Shown here: positions 1 through 10,000 of the stretch, one piece after another
Layout: each line of letters starts with the position of its first letter
How positions within the stretch are numbered: position 1 is the stretch's first letter
Assembly (NCBI GenBank): GCA_013350335.1
Contig: CM023538.1
Location: 52,992,769 to 53,056,768 of the forward strand
Source of the DNA: Chimonanthus salicifolius
Taxonomy: Eukaryota; Streptophyta; Magnoliopsida; Laurales; Calycanthaceae
Length of the DNA stretch: 64,000 nt
Direction of reading: 5' to 3'
Made by a program: the position numbers and the translations under genes
The notes under the pieces: model-generated
Seen by the model: the letters and a program-made list of their open reading frames with translations, nothing else
Told to the model about the DNA's origin: nothing
Database searches by the model: none

Positions 1-87
1 TGACTATGCTTCTCCAGATGGTTTAAGATTGGTACTCCAGAGTTTCCAAAAAAGGGGGACCTTAGATGTCATTAGAGATTATATACT

Positions 88-270
88 GCCCCCCGCTGTG
101 AAGCTCAGCTGGTGGCTTCTCCCCTCGGGAAGGGAGAGGTCATGGGTTTGACTCTCAGTGGCCCTTACGTGGGAGCATGGGCGTCTATAGTGCTCTTCCC
201 AGGAGTTTTAGGAGGGTTATGACCAAGGCGTAAGTTAGAGTGGATCTGAAGTTTCTCCTGCTCTAAAAAA
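88..270 (+). mobile_element. tRNA-derived SINE with target-site duplication
   Basis: A box-like GCTCAGCTGG lies near 103-112 and B box-like GGTTTGACTCTC at 145-156, with an A-rich 3' end (265-270). The element is flanked by a 17-bp direct repeat with one mismatch, ATTAGAGATTA(T/A)ATACT, at 71-87 and 271-287. The paralogous copy near 47708-47725 lacks the insertion, so it is post-duplication. It differs from the SINE family at 34496 and 63546. Confidence 0.8.
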
Positions 271-922
271 ATTAGAGATTAAATACTATGGGTAGTCAAA
301 TTCACACGTTAGTTGTGTCTAGCTCCTCTTTTATGCTCCAAATCTATTTTGCATCCTCCTCAAGTCTAGTTTTTTCAAGAAACCTTGATATATATAGAGG
401 GAAATAACCATCTACTGAATAAGGGGATTCACCATTCATTATATTTTGAGTAGTATCAATGGCTGGATATGCTTGCCCCAAAATAAATGGTGGATTCACT
501 CATCTTTATGAAAACTACCATGAGCATGCTCGCATATGATCATTTCACACACAATCAATATTTTATTATAGCTATAAATATTGTAGTTAACATGAGATAA
601 TTATAAGTAATACTTAAATAGAAAATCTAATATACCAAGTATAATGTGCCTGGAAGTAGAAGTAGAATTAGAAATTTACTTGTTGAGGGGCCCAAAGTAT
701 AAAATTCAATTTTTTCGAAGGGTCAACTAGTACTTTTTATATTTTAAGGGCTTTTTAGAAATTTTTAAGCTTCTATTAGTGGTTTTCTAAAAACCTTTTT
801 TTGTGTGGAAGTTCAGTTGTCAATATATTTTTATGTTTTCGACCAGTAATATTTCATATTGTCAACATTTATGTAATAAGGATATAAATTTATTGAACTC
901 TATATATATATATATATATATT
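271..922. other. AT-rich non-coding stretch
   Basis: Up to about 360 this matches copy 2 (47712-47790). Beyond that I see only AT-rich sequence and an (AT)n run at 901-920. No supported gene. Confidence 0.5.
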
Positions 923-1122
923 GGGTCGTCATTTAGACACCTTACTTTTCTTTTAAGAGACATCCCATTTCAAAATTTTGTGTGAAAATTACTATTTTGC
1001 CCCTCAATTTTTTAAAAAGACAATTCATGTGCACAAAACTGAGGGGCAAAATGGTAATTTCATATAAAATTTTGAAATGGGGTGTCTCTTAAAAAAAAAG
1101 TGAGGTGTCTAAATATCTACCC
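923..1122. mobile_element. Foldback MITE with ~83-bp terminal inverted repeats
   Basis: The left arm (923-1006) and right arm (1042-1122) are near-perfect reverse complements, starting GGGTCGTCATTTAGACACC on the left and GGGTAGATATTTAGACACC on the complementary strand. They are separated by a spacer of about 35 bp. The whole would fold into one long hairpin. It lies within (TA)n, so a TA-type target is plausible but the duplication cannot be read. No transposase is present. Superfamily unassigned. Confidence 0.75.
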
Positions 1123-1966
1123 TATATATTTGAAGTATTTTAAATAAGTATGTCCAGTAAAATTAGCTTTTATAAACGTGCTTTAGATGTTTGGTTATTG
1201 TACTGTTGAGTTAAATAAGAAAGGTATCATTGTCACAAAGTGTGGTGATGTTTTGAACAACTCAAAACAACCATAACCATACTCTGCATTTCTTTCTTGA
1301 ATGGTTGTGTTATACGTGTATGCTATTTATTTTTATTTTTATTTTAAAGACATCTTCACATTTTTTTTAATTTACACGAGTGATACTCATTGCCCTTAGG
1401 TCAACTAGTGAGGCATGGGGGTTCGAACTTGGCACCTCCCGCTTCTTGAGGCAGGAGAATACACTGTATTTAGATGTGAAGAAGTTATGAGACTTTTTTA
1501 TAATTTCTTATATATTTGTTTGGATTTTTTTAGAGTGAAACGCGCACTAAAAATGTCAAACTTTCTTCTATTGGGTTGTACATTGTCATGGCTTTGTTTT
1601 TTTTTTTTTTAAAGTTTTGGAGCTTAATAACAAATATAACTAGTGGGATTGAAAGTTTATTTTAAACTTAAAGACCAAATTTCAATAAAAAATCAAATTC
1701 TATCTACTTGATCTTATCTTGCGGAAATCACTTGTTTTTGTTTTATAGATATCTGATGATCTATACTAATAAAATCAAGTGGCTAGATTTGATTTTTCGA
1801 TTAAAATTTTGTTCACATGGCAAGCTTGAAATGATCTTTTAATCCAATTGGACCATCGATCATTTTATTTGTGTAATCATGGAATCTTTGTTTAATTTAC
1901 AGATTGGGTTGGTGATCTAGATAATCATATATTTTTGTTTAAACTTATCACTTGGTATAAAGAGAC
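1123..1966. other. AT-rich non-coding stretch with a SINE fragment
   Basis: No gene is supported. It holds the minus-strand SINE remnant at 1345-1470 and T-rich runs near 1595-1612. Confidence 0.4.
1345..1470 (-). mobile_element. SINE fragment (minus)
   Basis: Read on the minus strand it has GGGAGGTGCCAAGTTCGAAC (B-box region) and ends GTGTAAATTAAAAAAAATG. Both parts match the SINEs at 34496 and 63546. The A-box half is missing or unrecognisable. Confidence 0.5.
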
Positions 1967-2499
1967 TATTAAAGGAAATTCATCACCCGGTTGACTTTCT
2001 ATATTTTCTGTATCTCATTTGTTAGTTTCTAAAATCTCAGAATTGTAATTTGGCTATTGATTTATTCTTTCCTCTTTAAGAGGCTTGTATTCTTCTATAA
2101 ATATTTTTTTCAATGAGAGAGGCTCAAGCCATTTTTCTCAATTCTACATGGTATAGAGCTAGATGGTCTATCGGGTTCCTCAAAATCCCCAAACCCTTCC
2201 CTCCTTTTTCTCTCTCTCAACTCCCTCTCTTTTATTTGCCATTGTAGTGTTGCCACAAATCCTCTCTGATTCTCATATCAAAATCTTCCGACGACAACAC
2301 TCTTCAGATCTGCCCTGTAGCTTGAAAACTAGATAATCGCCTCTACCTCCATCGTCAAGATCCGCATCTAATTTTGACTTCCTTTGTCACTGGTTCACCT
2401 GTTCTCACCCTCAACAGAACCCCCTAAAATATGCTGCCCAGATCTCTGCTGTCTATTTGCCCACCTCTACACACAATCCGTGAACACACCAACTACCTT

Positions 2500-2683
2500 C
2501 TTAGTTCATGAGTCAACCTCACACATCTTTCTAGAGGTTGTTAAATGCATCATTCGCTATCTTAAAGGTTCCATTGGTCTTGGCCTTCTTATTGTGTGTG
2601 CGACACAACTCTTACGCCTCGTTGCCTACTTTGATGTTGATTAGGTTGGTTGTCCTGATAGTTGTCGCTCCACCACTGGTTAT
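2500..2683 (+). pseudogene. Copia reverse transcriptase/RNase H remnant, 5' part
   Basis: The translation contains IIRYLKGSIGLGLL followed by an RNase H start of the LVAYFDVD type, then a stop and CRSTTGY, a hallmark of copia RNase H. Reading resumes at 5926, beyond the inserted LTR, with CIFLD. A premature stop and lack of upstream domains make it non-functional. Confidence 0.75.
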
Positions 2684-5600
2684 TGTAATACCTTGCCCCA
2701 GATTAGGCGTGTTTTAGCTTAATAATTCTTGTTTAACCTGTTAATCTCGGAGATTACGGTTAGGGCTTTGAGGAAAGCCCAGGTGTGGCCCAATCCGAGC
2801 TCATGAACTCAGTGATCCAGCTCGTTCAGCTGGAGGGGCATTTTGGTAATTTACCGCTTGTTGTGTTTCTTTTATAAATTATGTTATTATGTGATTATAA
2901 TTGGTTGATAATGTTCTCCTTAATAAAGGATTTACATTTCTGATTTTAAAATGAATTTATGTTCAGAAAATAGTATTTAAAATTCGCCCGTCAAAACCCC
3001 GAAAGGGAGTATTAATTATTTTAAAGAGTTTTGGAAATGAAATAAATTTTGAAACTAGTATTTTGTAGTAGACCATTTTAAGTGTGGTCTAGTTATTTCA
3101 TTTCACCCCAAAATGAGATCTCTAAATTGGTTATTTTAACATTTGTTTATTTAAGTAAATATTGGTAAATTATGATTTTTATTTAAATAAATGTTTTTTA
3201 GTGAGAGTTAAATTCCAAAATTTTTATGGAGACCAAGGTTTTCAAAACCCAACTTATCTGTATGGTTGGATTAAGGTTTTGAGTTTTTAAAGTCATGCTT
3301 TTAGTTTTAAAATCGGGTTTTATCAAATAAAGGACTAATCTGCAAAACCCAAAACTGTTGAGGGCTGATCTACAACCAAACAAAAAACTTACTGGTACTG
3401 TAGAGCTGCGCCTGCATGCAGCTGCATGCAGTGGCTGTCCGACCCCGTTTTCCGGCTAATTCTCTATAAAACCAGCCTTAGTTCAGATGGTTTGACTCCC
3501 AGCAAAATCTGCATCTTCTCTTCTCTCTTCTCTGTTTTGCTCTCAGAAAAAAAAAAACCAGAAACCCAACCTCTGTTACCAGTTTCAGTAACCGTAGCTT
3601 AAGAAGGAGGAGATTTTCAAAAATCCGGATTTCCAAAGCAGGAACCCAAGTGAAGGTATCCTTTGCATTCCTTTTCAAATTTCAATTTGTTTAGAATCAA
3701 ATAAAACCAAATTTGATCCTGTTTTCAGTGAGAAAAACCAGTTTAAAGTTTTAAGGAAAACCATGGGTTTCATGTACCCGTGAGGATTTGACTTTAAAAT
3801 CGGTTGGCCTAGTGAGTTTCTGAGCTCCAAACCTCTCCCTATGGAAAGAGGACTCCCAGATGAGTCCATCAGACCGGCTATCTGTGGAAAACGAATCCTG
3901 GAAACCCTCTGTTTCCGATCCGTAATTCACTGTGCTTCTGCCGTCACTGTCTGCTGGTGCAGACAATGGAGGAAGACGACTCTCGGAGGTCCGAGAGCCG
4001 ATCTTCGGACGGTTCGAATCTTCGGACGGTCCGAGAGCTGACCCTTGGACATTCCGAGCTTCACCCGAAGCCTAGATATGCCTGAGGCAAGCCAGACCCC
4101 TTCGGACGAAACAAGCTGAGCTCGGAAGGACTAAACCCACTCGGACGTTCCGAACCCAGAGTTCGGATGTTCAGAAGACCCAGACCCACCGAGACTTATT
4201 TTCCTCTGTTTTTCAGTTCGGAAGGACTTCGGATGACTCGAGACCCGATCTTCGGACGATCCGAAGTCAGACCCATGTTCCGAGGTCAGTGACTAGATTA
4301 TGTGTCTTTCGGATGATCCGAAGCCACTGTACCTGGTTCCGAGGCATGTTCTAAGGGACCCAGTATTTTAGTGTTAAAATGTGGTTGATGGCTCTTGTTT
4401 GATGTATTAATGTGATTAATGATGTGTTATGTTGATTAATACCCCTTGTTAATTAAAAATATACTAACCCCTTTTCTCTTATTTCTTATAGTGTAAATAC
4501 TATTGTATTCGCTTCCAGGCCGACCCTATTGGTCGGGCACTGAGCGATTCGCTTTCAGGCCGACGCTATATAGTCGGGCACTGGGTGACCTCGAGGCCTA
4601 ACTCAAAATGTCAGATCTGGTCCTATCTAGAAGACAACCGAGAAGTGACCCGAGGATCTAGACCTAACTCAATAAGTCAATCTGGTCAATGCCCAGAAGA
4701 CAATATGAGTTTTGGACTGAGCCCCTTTTTATCTATTATTATATTGTGGATTATCATAATTTAAAAAGGATAGAAACCAAGTAGGAGACTCAATTCCATG
4801 AGCCCTGGATATTTTTGGGAAAACGTATGATTTCCAAATACTGCTTGTGCGTATGTATTTGTTATGTATATTGATTGTGCACTTGTGTGTTGTTTGAACA
4901 GAGACAGCGTAAACCGCACATCACGGTGAGGGAACTTAACTCTGCAGGATATATAAACAGGTTTTATTATAAGATGAGTATTGAACAATGAGTGGTTTCA
5001 GATTTGATGAACCCACTCATGTGCCTAGACATGATGCATTATGGTAAGAGTGCTGATGATGATTGTGATATTATGATGTTGATCATATGAGTATGTAAGA
5101 CTGCTTCCACGTACCTGGGCTATTGAACCAATATCAGCCATATGGGAGATGGTTTATGTCTACTGGACCATGGGCGGACCATGATGTCGTCAGTTGCTGA
5201 CTTGAGGGTGTCAGTATCGGCTAAGTCAGAGCCGGAGATGTACTTGCAAGGATGTATTTTGACCGTGTCGGGACTTAATACTTGTCTCAGCGTAGTCTGC
5301 AAGCGTTACGTTGGATGATAGCAGTAATTGATGATGTAGATGCATTACATGAGATTATGCTTATTGTTATCAAGCATGTGATATTGAACTGTTGCTAACC
5401 TGTTATTTTACTTAAACTGCATTGTTATATTTCCTTTACTGGGTTAGTTAGCTCACACCACTCACCTTTCAGGGGATGAACCCGAGGAGGATGACCCTCT
5501 TTATTAGGCTTCGGGTGGATAAGCTGCGACGATGGTTTGGGATTCCCCTTGAGGGGAATACCCTGATTTGTGCTTTCTGGTTCTTGGAACCTCTTGCCTT

Positions 5601-5920
5601 TGTAAAGTATCGGATGTGGTACTTATTTTATGTAAACTTTATATATTGAGACTACGACGTTGCTGTAGTCATTTTGTTGTGACCTTGAATGATGAATCAA
5701 TAGATGGATTTTGTTTGATCATGTTATGTGTTGACGTTATTGTTATGTTTATTTTTATGGGGTAGACTTATGGTATGTGTTTGAGTCCACATGTTGGGAT
5801 CATGTGTGACCTTTGGGCCTAACCGTTGATCCGGCCCAGTTAGAGCACTCGTGTTAGTTTATCTTTAAAAAAAAAAAATCAGTCGCGTTCTGGGCCCACC
5901 TTTCGGGTCGGGGCGTGACA
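2684..5920 (+). mobile_element. 3.2-kb solo LTR nested in copia A
   Basis: It begins TGTAATACCTTGCCCC and ends GGTCGGGGCGTGACA, canonical TG...CA, and is flanked by a perfect 5-bp duplication GTTAT (2679-2683, 5921-5925). No coding domains are present. Inside are a pyrimidine-rich leader (3500-3545), a cluster of CGGAC/TCCGA palindromes (3970-4330) and a stretch near 5450-5510 (GAGCTCACACC...AACCCGAGGAGG) of the kind seen in long plant Ty3-type LTRs. It interrupts the RNase H reading frame exactly between TGY and CIF. Confidence 0.85.
3970..4330. repeat. Cluster of imperfect TTCGGACGGTCCGAA palindromes
   Basis: About a dozen TTCGGA(C/T)G or (T/C)CCGA(A/G) half-sites occur here, several paired as full palindromes such as TTCGGACGATCCGAA at 4253-4267. 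Spacing is irregular, so it is not a simple tandem array. It lies inside the 2684-5920 LTR. Confidence 0.7.
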
Positions 5921-5925
5921 GTTAT

Positions 5926-6350
5926 TGCATCTTCCTAGATCTCGATTTAATTTCATGGTGTGCAAAGAAACAACCAACAGTATATTGGTCCAGTGCCGAA
6001 GCTGAATATCGGGCCCTTGCCTATACCAGTGTAGATATTGTATGGATACAAAACTTTTTACGAGAGCTTGGCTTTCTCCTTAGTTATCTATCACTCTTTT
6101 TTTGTGATAATCTCAGTGCAACATATATGGCCGCGAATCCTATCTTCCATGCTCGGACTAAACATATTGAGCTTGATTATCATTTCACTCGCGAACGTTT
6201 CATTGTTGGTTTTCATCAAATTCAGTTTGTATCTTCCATGGATCAACTTCTTGATATCTTCACTAAAAGACTCCGAAAGCAATGCTTTTCACCTTGCTCA
6301 GTTACATACTCGTCATCTTACAACCGCCGAGTTTACAGAGAGTATTGAAG
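5926..6350 (+). pseudogene. Copia RNase H remnant, 3' part
   Basis: The translation has [20 protein letters not shown], then LSATYMAANPIFHARTKHIE and QLLDIFTK, the conserved C-terminal half of copia RNase H. At least one frame change separates the blocks. It continues the fragment at 2500-2683 and runs to the 3' LTR at 6343. Confidence 0.8.
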
Positions 6351-6527
6351 GAAACTCATCACCCGATTGACTTTCCATATTTTCTGTATCTCTTTATTTG
6401 TTAGTTTTTCAAATCTCGAGATTGTAATTTGGCTATTGATTTACTCTTTCCTTTTTAAGAGGCTTATGTTCTTTTAAAAATACTGTTTTCAATAAGAGGG
6501 TTCCAAGCCATTTTAGTCAATTCTACA

Positions 6528-7081
6528 TACACCAAGACATTTTATCCAGTAGAAAGACAGGTTAGGAAATGAGAAAGTGCTAGAAACCCTCATGGGCTTG
6601 AAGTCTTTCTTGGATACTTGGTAGAAGCATTGAATTGAGACATGGGAAATGAGAATTCTGAATGCCAACATCACGATTTCCTTTCCACTCTGTAAGGGGT
6701 CCGTTTCATGCAATGGAAGAGAAGTTCGTTGTTAGAAACATAGAACTACTCTCCATTCATATAACAATAAATAAGACACTAGTCTTCTGTTCTTTGTTGT
6801 CCTTCCATACAAAATTTCAAGTACAATTAAGGCAATAGCTTGTAAGAGCAGTACAACTGTAGAAGGCTCTGGGTTATGATCTTGAAGTTGCAAGTTTGAA
6901 TCAGTATCCATATTATTAAGGCTGCATGTCTAGATTATTACTGATCTTGAAAAAAATTAAAGGAAAAGGCTAAAACAAGACAAGTAAGAGTAGAGGAGAT
7001 TCACTACTTAAGACTTGAAATTGGCAGGAAAGCTTGGAGGTAGAGAACTAGAGAAACAACCATCAATGTACTTTCGCTACA
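6528..7081. other. 3' flank of hydrolase gene 1; carries a TRIM empty site
   Basis: From about 6750 this matches 49023-49325 in copy 2. The sequence CTCCATTCATATAACAATAA (6751-6770) is the empty counterpart of the TRIM at 47873-49030. No additional gene is visible. Confidence 0.6.
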
Positions 7082-10000
7082 TTATTCTTCTTGGTTTCCA
7101 TTGGCATTTGCAACAGAGAGAGCAAGGAATTTCTTTAGGCACCTGTTGTAGATATGAGGATGCTCGATATGGGCCAGGTGACCTGCTTCCTTTATGGTTT
7201 GCAACTTGGCTTTAGCTCCCAATTGCCTGTATTTTGCACAAGATTTTTGCAACATATTATCCCATCCTCTCTAGATTATACTTCAATGTAATACAAGGGT
7301 ACGTTTGTTATTTTACTATTGAAAAGAAATTAAGACTCCGACCAAAAGGGGTTGGAGTGATGGCTTCAGGAAGTGAGAGTTTTGAGTTTAATCCTCATTC
7401 CACTACAAAAGGCCACTCCCGATAGAGATATCTGATGTGTGTGTGAATAGGGAAGCTTGCATGTGCTCCAAAAATTAGTCGGATGCTCTAAGAGTGCAAA
7501 TGAATTGTGAACTTCCAAATGAAAATGGTTCTTCATGCTTAACAAGATACAAGTGGCAAGTGATGGGCATGCGGAACAAAGTTTATTATCAGTAGGCATC
7601 ATATAAGTGGATAAACATTAAAATTTCAACAAAGTTTTCTTAAAATTTATCTTTTATTATTTTTTAGTAGTTTTAGAATGCATCCAGTCTATTTTTGTGC
7701 TTCTAGATGATGTCCATATTTTGTATATGATATGGTGTCAAAGATGATATGAAATTAGGTTAAGACTATAATTCATACTTGATTTTTAATTGCATAGATT
7801 ATTAATAAGGACTTTTCTAGTTTTGAATGGTATAAATATTAATTAAAAGCATATTGGTGAGATAGAGTTTTTTTCATTAATTGAATTGTCAGTTTTGCAA
7901 AAAATTGAGGAGATTGTAAGCTGCTTACTCTAGAAATATATTAGCTTATAGATATTTTATCAATTGATATATATCGGTTTTAAGTCTGCCGATAGGTATC
8001 GGTCGATATGTATTGTTATAGTTTTAAGAGAACTGTAATAGCTGTAATACTGTGTAGCAACTGCTGATACTTTAAAAAAAAAAAAAAAAACAATTTGAAC
8101 TGCTTTTCAATTTAAATCGTGGACAGAGGCCCTAAGTTTGCTATGAGAAGGCTTAAGGACTTTCCTTTTTTTTCCTTTTCTAAATGTGAAACATATAAAG
8201 GTGACTGAAGTGGATATAAAAATAGTTGATTTTGTTTGAACGGTGAAAATTTTCATTAATAGAAAAAAGATACAAATGGAAGAATACAAAGATGAGGCCT
8301 AAGAGATATAGGCCTCAAAAGAACAAAAAACTTACACCCCATGAACCCAACATTAAAACACACACCCATGTAAATTATCCACCAGGAAGATGAAAAGTGC
8401 CCCTGGTTGTTCCATCAACGCCATTTTTTGCAAAAAAATCCGCCACCCTATTAGCAGAGTGGCTAACGGGGGAGAATGAAACATCCATTCTTGCTACCAA
8501 CCCCTTAATTTCCCTCATCAAAGTAGTAAGCCTCCATGGCGGACGTTTCTCCCCTTTGGCCCATTTAATAGCGTTGGAAGAGTCACTCTCAATAACTAAT
8601 TTAACTCTGCATAACTTAGACCCTAAGATTACGGCTCTCTGTACACCAAGAAGTTCCGCCTCATTAGATTCCTTTGACCCCACAGATTCTAAAAAAAAAC
8701 AATGCTTATGGCACCTAAATGATCCCTAAGTACACCTCTGATCCCAGCCGGACCCGGTTTACCTCTCAAAGCACCATCAACATTAAACTTGAAGACGCCA
8801 CAAGCTGGAGGAGACCACATGGCTCGCACCCTCTTACTTCTCGGATGATTCATCAAGCAATCCTCCCATGCTTGGAACAAGTCGTTGGTTTTAAAATCCC
8901 TGAATTCCTTATTAGCACAAAGCCAACAACACAATCTCCACTTAGCATTGTGAAAGATACCATTAAAATCCGAATTAATCCCTTCAAAGACCATTAAATT
9001 CCTCTTCTTCCAAATTGACCACAAAACCACGGAAGGGATCAAGTTCTAAACAATTTTTTTCTTACTTCTCAATCCAGATAGGAACCAATACTCCATAACC
9101 CCCTCCCACGATCTAGGACAAACCCACGATACACCCAAAAGCTCAAAGAAGTAACTCTAAAGTCTCCAAGTCACTGGACAAGTAACTATAAGGTGATCGA
9201 TAGATTCCTCCTCCATCTCACAAAGTGGGCATTTAGCAATCTTAATAAGTTATTAGCAATAAAGAATTTATAATGCTACAAATAAGAATAAACATATGAA
9301 CAAAATCAGAGATTTTGTTGTAATTACAAATTTTTTTTTTATTAAAGTCTTCTAATTGCATCATGAATTCACAGAGTTAGTCCACTAAAGGATCTCTTCT
9401 GCACAAATGTTTTTTTCTCTTTTGCTATTGGACAACACAAATAAATAAATAAATAAAGGTTGAGTAACTTACTTTTGCATGTTCTTTACAAACTCAAGTT
9501 CGACCAGCTCGTCATTCTCACCCCAAATGAGAAGTATTGGCTGCAAAACCAAAGATTTTCACTTCTTAGGATCTAAATCTAGACGTTTGAAATCCACACT
9601 TGGTTCTTCCTTGTTATATGTTTTATTCTTTATTTCTAATTATATTTACACATTCATTTCATTATTTTGAACTATTATCATATTTCACATCTCTAATAAT
9701 TTTTCTTATTTTTACTATTATTTCTCTAAGACGCGAGTAAATTTTCTTAGAATAATCATTTCCTATTAATTAACTACATCAAATTTATGTCAGAAAATTA
9801 CTCAAAATTATTTTCCATTTTTCTAAACATTTTGGGTTTTTTTTTCAATTTTTTTTGAAATATATTAAATTCTCGATTTCATAGCTTAAACACTCCATTT
9901 TTATGTGTAAATTGTTGTTAAATAATACAATTACATGCAGGGGTGAAAATTCGCCCAGGTCGAGATATCTCTCCTCTTTTGTTTTTTTTTTTTTAAATAT

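Larger units (their letters stand above)
1967..6527 (+). mobile_element. Internally deleted Ty1/copia element A, split by a solo LTR
   Basis: Two near-identical short LTRs bracket the element, 1967-2148 and 6343-6527, both beginning TATT(A/G)AAGGAAA and ending CAATTCTACA. The first LTR is followed at once by TGGTATAGAGCT (2149-2160), a methionine initiator-tRNA-type primer-binding site. Gag, protease, integrase and most of reverse transcriptase are absent; only the RNase H end remains (2500-2683 and 5926-6350). Removing the nested LTR leaves about 1.3 kb. I found no clean 5-bp target duplication. Confidence 0.8.
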
